DNA of 18,546 bases, taken from assembly GCA_002083515.1 (NCBI GenBank), contig LWDN01000076.1, positions 4,934 to 23,479 of the forward strand, given 5' to 3'. This stretch comes from Proteobacteria bacterium HN_bin10. GTDB taxonomy: Bacteria > Pseudomonadota > Alphaproteobacteria > Caulobacterales > Aquidulcibacteraceae. Positions 13,375 through 18,546 of the stretch are shown here, one piece after another; the first letter of the stretch is position 1; each line of letters opens with the position of its first letter. Both the position numbers and the translations under genes were made by a program. A model generated the notes under the pieces. The model saw only the letters and a list, made by a program, of their open reading frames with translations. It was not told the DNA's origin and ran no database searches.

Positions 13375-15426
13375 TCAGTGTGCTTTGGTCTGGCGAGACG
13401 ACCGCGCGGTCAAATTAACGCGCCCCGTCTCGCCGATGCGCCCGCCAGCGACGCGGCCCTCGATCAGTTCCGTACCCGAGAGCGCGAACACCCGGTTGTG
13501 TGCGAAAATGGGCCGCGAATTGCCGTACCAGTCGATGCAGGAAACCTCACAGACGTAGCTCGGATCGGAGTTCTCAGCCGCGTCCGATGTGAGTTCGCCG
13601 AGCGTTGTGATGGCCCCCGCTCGGTCTACCGAGAGAAAGCTCACGTCGGAAGATTCGCTATTCCACCACCAGCGCCCGGCGCGGCGCTCCGCCTGCACGG
13701 TCGGCAAGCCCATGAGGCCCGAGCCGTGCTCATCCGGCGCCGCATTGAACGCATGCGACCGACCTTCGGATTCATAGCGTCCCGCCAACTCGGCCGTCGC
13801 GGTAAAGCGCGGTAGGCCTTGCAAGTCGAGTACGGAGACGCTGAGCGAATCGGCATTGCGATAGCCGGTGAGCACGGCGCGCACGCCGATGCTCTCGACG
13901 CGGATAATGTTGTGCGGCGCCTCAAGCGCCATTGCGGCCGATGGCGTCTCGATCGGTACGGCAACCACCCGCGCGCTTAAGTCTTCCCTATCTTGTGGCG
14001 GATAGGAGCTCCAATTATTGCGCCCGCCGTAGACCAGGTAGCCAACCGCAAAGCGGTTTTCCAACGCCCGCCCGCCGGGGCCGGGGAGTGGTGTGAAATG
14101 CGCTTCCGGCGCCGCGTGAGGGCGCACGCTGAAAGCCGTCAACGGCGTCGAGAAAAAGCGCAGCGGCAAGTCCTCAGGATAATCGTCGCAGCGTTCGTCG
14201 AGCCAGACCGCGAGCGCGTGGAACGCGCTGTCCGTCGCCTCCAGGCTCATCTGATCGTAGGGTTGCCCGCGAACGAAGAGCGCCATGGGCTGTCCGCTAT
14301 CGAGGGAAATCTGAAACAGAGCTGCTTCATTGGCGCGCGTGAACGCCGCCTCGGGTTTTGTATCGCAACCACCGCCGTCCATGCGGCGGGGGTAATCGTA
14401 TTCGTCGCTGCCGAGCCACAAATAAACGTGGTCATTGGAGACGTAGAATTCGCGCCTGCGCGGCCCCGTGATCGCGGTGCTGCGGCAATTGAGTTCGTCT
14501 CCCGGTCGTGAGCTGCCGAGCGGGCACACCGATATTGTGTGCACCGTGGGCTCAAGTGTTGGCTGGATGGGGCGATAGATGTCGCTGCCGTCGAACAAGC
14601 GCTGGCCGCGCGTCATCTCCGCTTCAAATTCGCCATCGCGCAGCCAGCGGCGCACAAGCGGCCACTGAATGCGCTGGCCTCGGCTTAGGCCGGAAACGTC
14701 GAGGGGCGTGTAGATGACAAGGTTTCCGTTCACCAGCCGCGTCGCGTAGTTCTCGGTATCGTAGTAATCGTCTGACGAGAGATAGTAGACGCTCTCGCGC
14801 GTGAAGCGGCCGTCTTCGCCGAGCGAGAACACCGAAAATTCAGTTGCGTTCTCGCCATAGCTGAAACCGGTAACGAGGATGCGGTTCTCGTGGACCAGGA
14901 TTTCGTCGTACCAGGCGTCGGCATCGTTGCGGCGATAGATGTCGATCCGGTCCACCAGCGCCAGATCTTCTGACGATGCGCCGGTATCGACCGAGAACAG
15001 CCGTCCATCCTGCAACACGATCAGGAAGCGCCCAATCATCTTGACAATGTCGCCTTCGTCGACGCCTGCAGTCTGAACGTTGGTGATCGTCTCTCCCGAC
15101 ACCGTCGCGATCGGGCTTGCGGCGCTCACGTGCGGTCTGGCTACCCGGGAGCCGGTGACCATGACCTCGTCCATGCCGCAGTCGGGATCGTCGGGCGGGC
15201 AGGGTTGGGCGTCGGACTCGTTCTGCTTCCAATACGAATCCTGGGACGCGCCGCGCGCCCGCCGCGCCTCCGCCGTTGCCTCCACGTACTGAAGGAACTC
15301 GCTTTCGCTGACGAAACGCGCGAGCGTCGGCCAAGATGGCGCATCGTCCGGCGCGCGCTCAATCGGCGTTGTACTTGCACAAGCGACCGCTACCGCCGCG
15401 CCGAGCAAACCGATCCACCGCCGCAT
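13375..15426 (-). CDS. beta-propeller lipoprotein (PF09826 type) with a TonB-box-like segment, paralog 1
   Basis: This 683-residue protein has a short signal peptide and the lipobox AVAC (Cys16), so it is a predicted lipoprotein. A helical region (about 33-58) precedes an acidic linker with CPPDDPDC. Residues 86-113 read DEVMVTGSRVARPHVS then AASPIATVSGET, closely resembling the start of TonB-dependent receptor plugs. The propeller signature TNVQTAGVDEGDIVK (115-129) follows at once. Downstream it matches its paralog: DDYYDTENYATRLVNGNLVI, WPLVRRWLRDG, FDGSDIYRPIQ, CPLG, CEVSCIDWYGN and ALSGTELIEG. The four later cysteines are shared and may form disulfides. GGAGG lies ahead of the ATG. The function is unknown; a TonB-linked outer-membrane role is a hypothesis. 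Confidence 0.87.
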   Translation of the reverse strand: MRRWIGLLGAAVAVACASTTPIERAPDDAPSWPTLARFVSESEFLQYVEATAEARRARGASQDSYWKQNESDAQPCPPDDPDCGMDEVMVTGSRVARPHVSAASPIATVSGETITNVQTAGVDEGDIVKMIGRFLIVLQDGRLFSVDTGASSEDLALVDRIDIYRRNDADAWYDEILVHENRILVTGFSYGENATEFSVFSLGEDGRFTRESVYYLSSDDYYDTENYATRLVNGNLVIYTPLDVSGLSRGQRIQWPLVRRWLRDGEFEAEMTRGQRLFDGSDIYRPIQPTLEPTVHTISVCPLGSSRPGDELNCRSTAITGPRRREFYVSNDHVYLWLGSDEYDYPRRMDGGGCDTKPEAAFTRANEAALFQISLDSGQPMALFVRGQPYDQMSLEATDSAFHALAVWLDERCDDYPEDLPLRFFSTPLTAFSVRPHAAPEAHFTPLPGPGGRALENRFAVGYLVYGGRNNWSSYPPQDREDLSARVVAVPIETPSAAMALEAPHNIIRVESIGVRAVLTGYRNADSLSVSVLDLQGLPRFTATAELAGRYESEGRSHAFNAAPDEHGSGLMGLPTVQAERRAGRWWWNSESSDVSFLSVDRAGAITTLGELTSDAAENSDPSYVCEVSCIDWYGNSRPIFAHNRVFALSGTELIEGRVAGGRIGETGRVNLTARSSRQTKAH

Positions 15427-15510
15427 CGTGTGTCCCTCCCGATAAGGAGGCTAACCTGCAAGCGTCCGAGTGCGACCCACAGTCCCGTGATCGCGCGCAC
15501 AAGCGTGTGA

Positions 15511-16083
15511 TCAGAACGGATTGAGCCGCCGGCGCCGCGAATAGTGCAGGTAGCCGATATTGGCGCCCAGACGGAAACCGACGCCGGCGCGCATCGGCGC
15601 CAGAGTGACGTCGTTGCGGCGCTGATAGTTCACGCCGACGCCGCCGATGAAATAGGCCGAGCCGTCGACGCCGGGATAGCGACGGAAGATGCCGTCGGGG
15701 TGGCGCAGATTGTAGACCAAAGTGAACACGCGCGCGGCGTTGCCGCCGGTGTCGAAGCCGATCGACGGCCCCTGCCAATAGACGCGCGTGGTCCCGCTGC
15801 GGCCCTTGAAGCGCAGCCGCCCGTCGCCGTAGCGCAGGCCGACGCCGATGGCGCCGGAGCCCTCATTGCCCTCGATATAGCCGTTGGGGCGACCGAGATC
15901 CGCGAACACGTGATCGACCACGGTGGCGACGCCCTCGGCCCCGGCGCCGAAGAAACGCTGCGCTGCGGCGAGGATTTCGTCCTCCGAATAGGTCTGCTCG
16001 GCTTGGGCGAAGGCGGCGGCTGGCGCCAGCGCGCTGGCGGCAAGGCCAAGCGCCGCGGCGCGGCGCGAGATATGGTCCGTCAT
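15511..16083 (-). CDS. DUF1134 family periplasmic protein (EipA-like)
   Basis: This 190-residue protein has SRRAAALGLAASALAP at about residues 6-21, which looks like a twin-arginine signal but could also serve as a Sec signal, cleaved near AAFAQA. The mature part starts with YSEDEILAAAQRFFG and continues as a beta-rich barrel with repeated Gly motifs (GAIGVGLRYGDGRLRF, GFDTGGNAARVF, YFIGGVGVNYQ). This matches DUF1134, whose best-known member is Brucella EipA, a periplasmic protein needed for envelope integrity; that function is known for the family, not shown here. GGAGG lies 7 bases before the ATG. It reads in the same direction as the beta-propeller pair, 84 bases upstream of it, so it may head that transcript. 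Confidence 0.85.
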   Translation of the reverse strand: MTDHISRRAAALGLAASALAPAAAFAQAEQTYSEDEILAAAQRFFGAGAEGVATVVDHVFADLGRPNGYIEGNEGSGAIGVGLRYGDGRLRFKGRSGTTRVYWQGPSIGFDTGGNAARVFTLVYNLRHPDGIFRRYPGVDGSAYFIGGVGVNYQRRNDVTLAPMRAGVGFRLGANIGYLHYSRRRRLNPF

Positions 16084-16164
16084 GGAAGTCCTCCGTGTAG
16101 GTTCACGGCAACATAGGGCAGAGGCGGCCTGAATCCTACGTGACTCCGGTCACCGCGCAGCCTC

Positions 16165-16575
16165 TCAAATTATCTCGACGGGGTAGAGGCGATGGCCGCG
16201 CTTGATGCGGTAGGTCTCAAAGTCGTTGCGGTCCAGCGTGAACACCCGGCGCGTCGCCAGCGCTTCGGCGGCGGCTATGACCGAAGCGTCGGCAAGGTCC
16301 ATGGGGTGGTCTTTATAAGTGCTCATCAATTCGAAGGCGCGCATCGTTTCCTCGTGCGAGCTGAAGTGGATGCTCATACCGCCCTCGGCGATGAAACTCC
16401 GCAGCGCCTCGGAACCGCGGCTTTCAGGGCCCAGGATGTGAAAGGTCTCGGTCAGAACCGGCAACGTGGTCACCGTGGGCAGCCGAATGGAAGCGAGCGT
16501 CTGGCGGCACGCGGCATACTGAGCCTCTTGGGGATCGAACAAGGCGACGAGCGGCCCGGTATCGACCAGAATCAT
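16165..16575 (-). CDS. PIN-domain toxin of a second toxin-antitoxin pair
   Basis: This 136-residue single-domain PIN protein is a likely ribonuclease toxin. The active-site acids are Asp5 (MILVDTGPLVALFD), Glu43 (VLTETFHIL), Asp93/Asp96 (HPMDLADASVIAAAE) and Asp115/Asp118 (FTLDRNDF). The DLADASVIA and LDRNDF words are typical of this branch of PIN proteins and differ from the VapC at 619-1041, so the two pairs are not recent duplicates. The ATG overlaps the TGA of the antitoxin by 4 bases. The RNA target cannot be predicted. Confidence 0.88.
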   Translation of the reverse strand: MILVDTGPLVALFDPQEAQYAACRQTLASIRLPTVTTLPVLTETFHILGPESRGSEALRSFIAEGGMSIHFSSHEETMRAFELMSTYKDHPMDLADASVIAAAEALATRRVFTLDRNDFETYRIKRGHRLYPVEII

Positions 16576-16832
16576 TTCTTGCGCTTGCGCAGAATGGCTT
16601 CGCGCGCCGCCTCCCGCGACCTCGAAGCCGGCCCGCTTGCGTAGCCGCCTGGACCTAAATCCAATCTGGAATAGACCTCGAACGCCGCATTGGTCGGCGC
16701 CCTGGCCAGCGTCTCCTCAAGTACGCGCACGCCTTCCTTGAGCACGTCCGAGACAGTCCAGCCGGTCTTGCGCCGGATGCGCTCCAGGCGCGCCTCGTCC
16801 TCGGGGTCCATGCGCAGCGTTCTGGTGGTCAT
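16572..16832 (-). CDS. ribbon-helix-helix antitoxin of the second pair
   Basis: This 86-residue protein has a ribbon-helix-helix-like N-terminal half (TTRTLRMDPEDEARLERIRRKTGWTVSDVLKEGVRVLEE split over about residues 2-40, with the turn at KTGWTVSDV). The basic C-terminal tail SREAAREAILRKRKK would wrap the toxin. It is encoded directly before the PIN toxin with a 4-base overlap. A perfect palindrome lies 13 bases upstream of its ATG, overlapping a good promoter, so autorepression is very likely. The Shine-Dalgarno sequence is poor. Confidence 0.82.
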   Translation of the reverse strand: MTTRTLRMDPEDEARLERIRRKTGWTVSDVLKEGVRVLEETLARAPTNAAFEVYSRLDLGPGGYASGPASRSREAAREAILRKRKK

Positions 16833-16844
16833 TTCGCAGCTCTC

Positions 16845-16867
16845 GTGTATTACGACTTGTAATACAC
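16845..16867. promoter_or_regulatory. perfect palindromic operator of the second toxin-antitoxin pair
   Basis: GTGTATTAC (16845-16853) and GTAATACAC (16859-16867) are perfect nine-base arms with a five-base spacer. The site covers the predicted -10 of the antitoxin promoter, which is where a self-repressing ribbon-helix-helix protein would bind. Confidence 0.75.
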
Positions 16868-16884
16868 TTGGGCGCCAAAGTCAA
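16856..16884 (-). promoter_or_regulatory. promoter of the second toxin-antitoxin pair
   Basis: On the minus strand TTGACT (16879-16884) and TACAAG (16856-16861) are separated by 17 bases. The predicted transcript starts near 16849, about 17 bases before the antitoxin ATG. The -35 lies on the stop codon of accA, so the pair may be read both from this promoter and from accA read-through. Confidence 0.5.
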
Positions 16885-17861
16885 ACCCCCGGCGCGGCGC
16901 CTTCCTCGAATCGCCCGATCGCCAGGAAGCGGTCGCGGCGCTGCTTGCGCACCTCGTCGACTGAGAGCGTCGCCAGTTCGTCGAGCGTTTCCGCGACCGC
17001 CGCGCCGACCGACGCCACCGCCGCCGCCGGTTCGCGATGGGCGCCGCCGGTCGGTTCGGCGATGATCGAGTCCACCACTTTGAGTTCGAGCAGATCCTGC
17101 GCCGTGATCTTCATCGCCGTGGCTGCATCCTTGGCGCGGGCGGCGTCCTTCCAGAGAATCGAAGCCGCGCCTTCGGGGCTGATCACCGAATAGATCGAGT
17201 GCTCCAGCATCAGCACTTTGTTGGCGGCGGCGATGGCGATGGCGCCGCCGGAGCCGCCTTCGCCGGCGATCACCGCCACCATCGGCACGCCGAGCGTCAA
17301 GCAGCGTTCGGTCGAGCGGGCGATGGCTTCGGCTTGGCCGCGCTCCTCGGCGCCGATGCCGGGATAGGCGCCGGCGGTGTCGACGAAGCTCACCACCGGC
17401 AGCGAAAATCTGTCGGCCAAATCCATCAGCCGTACGGCTTTGCGATAGCCCTCGGGTCGGGCCATGCCGAAATTATGCTTCAAGCGGTCGGCGGTGGTGC
17501 GGCCCTTCTCGTGGCCCAGCACCAAGACCGGCCGGCCCAGAAACTTGCCGGTGCCGCCGAGGATCGCGGCGTCTTCGCCGTAGGTGCGGTCTCCCGAGAG
17601 TTCGACGAAATCGGTCACCAGGGCGGCGACATAGTCGCGAAAGCGCGGGCGATCCTGATGGCGCGCGACTTGGGTTTTCTGCCAGGCGTCGAGCTTGGAA
17701 TAGATGTCGGCCAGCTGCTTTTCGGCCTTCACCTTGAGCCGCGACAGCTCTGCGCCCATGGCCAAGGCCTCGGATCCCGACGCCTCGGAAAGGGCGGCGA
17801 GCTCCTCGATCTTGGCCTCGACCTCGGCCACCGACTTTTCGAAATCGAGATAGGTGCGCAA
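16881..17861 (-). CDS. accA: acetyl-CoA carboxylase carboxyltransferase subunit alpha
   Basis: This 326-residue alpha subunit of the carboxyltransferase works with AccD to transfer the carboxyl group from biotin to acetyl-CoA, making malonyl-CoA for fatty-acid synthesis in the cytoplasm. It has the family N-terminal helix pair (YLDFEKSVAEVEAKIEEL), SGDRTYGEDAAILGG (89-103), the crotonase-like loops DTAGAYPGIGAEERGQAE (161-178) and GEGGSGGAIAI (200-210), and SVISPEGAASILWKD (225-239). The start is a TTG at 17861 with GGAAG just upstream; it gives the expected N-terminus and I see no better ATG. Length is normal for alphaproteobacteria. It is divergent from the lyase gene at 18144. Confidence 0.96.
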   Translation of the reverse strand: MRTYLDFEKSVAEVEAKIEELAALSEASGSEALAMGAELSRLKVKAEKQLADIYSKLDAWQKTQVARHQDRPRFRDYVAALVTDFVELSGDRTYGEDAAILGGTGKFLGRPVLVLGHEKGRTTADRLKHNFGMARPEGYRKAVRLMDLADRFSLPVVSFVDTAGAYPGIGAEERGQAEAIARSTERCLTLGVPMVAVIAGEGGSGGAIAIAAANKVLMLEHSIYSVISPEGAASILWKDAARAKDAATAMKITAQDLLELKVVDSIIAEPTGGAHREPAAAVASVGAAVAETLDELATLSVDEVRKQRRDRFLAIGRFEEGAAPGV

Positions 17862-18020
17862 AATCGCTTCCGCCCGGACCCAGAAGAGGGGCGGACAATA
17901 CCCACCCCCGACCCCGCTTCAAGCCAAAGCGCCAGCGCGGCTAGCCGGATTGCGTCCCGCCCCGGCGCAGATCATGCTGCGGGCGCGAATGGAGCGTGAA
18001 CACATGCGGAAGGGTATTTG

Positions 18021-18140
18021 CTCCCCCGCCTGCGGGGGAGCTGTCGAGCAGATCGCGATTGAGGGGGAATGGCGCGACCGCCAGCGGATTTACCCCGTCC
18101 AGCTCACTTCGTTCGCCGCCTCCGCCGCAGACGGGGGAGG
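18021..18140. repeat. inverted-repeat element E ahead of the CoA-ester lyase gene
   Basis: The left end is a perfect hairpin, CTCCCCCGC and GCGGGGGAG with a two-base loop (18021-18040). The right end (18119-18140, ending GGGGGAGG) is an imperfect reverse complement of the left end. It resembles elements C and D in plan but has its own words. The rest of the accA-lyase gap (17862-18020) holds the accA leader and nothing else that I can identify. Confidence 0.6.
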
Positions 18141-18143
18141 AAA

Positions 18144-18546
18144 ATGACCAAGCCGCCCCGACAGTTTTTCGCGCCTTTGGCGATCGGCGCGCCCGATCCG
18201 TTGCCCGAATTGCCGACGAGACTGGAACGCATGGTCCATTTCGTGCCGGGGCACAATGCCAAGCTCGTCGCGCGCGCGCCGGAGATGGCGAGCCAGGTGG
18301 ACGTGGTTCTGGCCAATCTCGAAGACGCCATTCCCGCCGACGCCAAGGATGCCGCGCGCGCGGGCGCTGTGGTGATGGGCAAGAGTTTCGACTTTCAGAA
18401 GGCAGGCGTCGGTTTCTGGTCGCGCGTCAACGCGCTGAACTCGCCTTGGCATCTCGATGATGTGACGACTTTGGTCAGCGAACTGGGCGACCAATTGGAT
18501 GTGATCATGGTTCCCAAGGTCGAGGGGCCGTGGGACATTCATTACA
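18144..18546 (+). CDS. HpcH/HpaI-type CoA-ester lyase (malyl-CoA lyase-like), 5' part
   Basis: An open frame from the ATG at 18144 runs off the window after 134 codons. It has the N-terminal half of the HpcH/HpaI aldolase/citrate lyase fold: RMVHFVPGHNAKLVA, then VDVVLANLEDAIPADAK with the acidic residues that sit near the metal site, FWSRVNALNSPWHLDDV, and DVIMVPKVEGPWDIHY. This branch includes L-malyl-CoA/beta-methylmalyl-CoA lyases, which cleave or form C4-C5 acyl-CoA esters with glyoxylate; the exact substrate cannot be told from half a protein. GGAGG lies only three bases from the ATG and comes from the right end of repeat E. A start at the Met near 18231 would cut into the conserved block. 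Confidence 0.85.
   Translation, partial: MTKPPRQFFAPLAIGAPDPLPELPTRLERMVHFVPGHNAKLVARAPEMASQVDVVLANLEDAIPADAKDAARAGAVVMGKSFDFQKAGVGFWSRVNALNSPWHLDDVTTLVSELGDQLDVIMVPKVEGPWDIHY

Noticed and set aside
619..16832. The two toxin-antitoxin pairs as copies of one mobile unit
   Set aside because: The toxins differ in motif wording and the antitoxins differ in sequence, and no shared flanking repeats are seen.

Overview
The window is high-GC chromosomal DNA from an alphaproteobacterium, most likely of the Caulobacterales/Hyphomonadaceae type. This rests on the rpmI-rplT and pheS-pheT blocks, an EipA-like DUF1134 protein, many small lipoproteins, weak or absent Shine-Dalgarno sequences at some starts, and interspersed inverted repeats at gene ends. 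The lineage is inferred from protein character, not from a marker phylogeny. I see no tRNA, rRNA, CRISPR array, transposase or phage gene.

Layout: (1) 1-1746 holds the tail of an unidentified gene, a small lipoprotein, a FitA/VapC-type toxin-antitoxin pair on the minus strand and a small membrane protein. (2) 1800-2570 is the rpmI-rplT ribosomal operon, with a leader that contains a terminator-like hairpin and a UUCG hairpin, closed by a good intrinsic terminator. (3) 2579-4334 is a minus-strand run of three exported proteins of unknown role: a 218-aa protein, a DUF2846 protein overlapping it by 4 bases, and a 174-aa secreted protein. (4) 4455-8277 is pheS and pheT, both subunits of phenylalanyl-tRNA synthetase, separated by about 340 bases filled with two related inverted-repeat elements. 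(5) 8285-11221 holds a patatin-like lipoprotein, a guanidinium exporter of the Gdx/SugE type and a voltage-gated-type potassium channel, framed by two further inverted-repeat elements. (6) 11225-16083 holds two tandem paralogous exported beta-propeller proteins (PF09826 type) followed by the EipA-like protein. (7) 16165-18546 holds a second toxin-antitoxin pair with a clear operator, accA, another repeat element, and the start of a HpcH/HpaI-type CoA-ester lyase that runs off the end.

Housekeeping functions (translation, tRNA charging, fatty-acid synthesis) alternate with envelope proteins, and there is no single pathway. The most unusual content is in the beta-propeller pair. The upstream member is a predicted lipoprotein that carries, between its anchor and its propeller, a segment resembling the TonB-box and early plug region of TonB-dependent receptors. 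Its paralog has no lipobox and has a run of 12 prolines at the corresponding place. The other points worth following are the putative rpmI attenuator, the repeats inside pheS-pheT, and the operators of the two toxin-antitoxin pairs.
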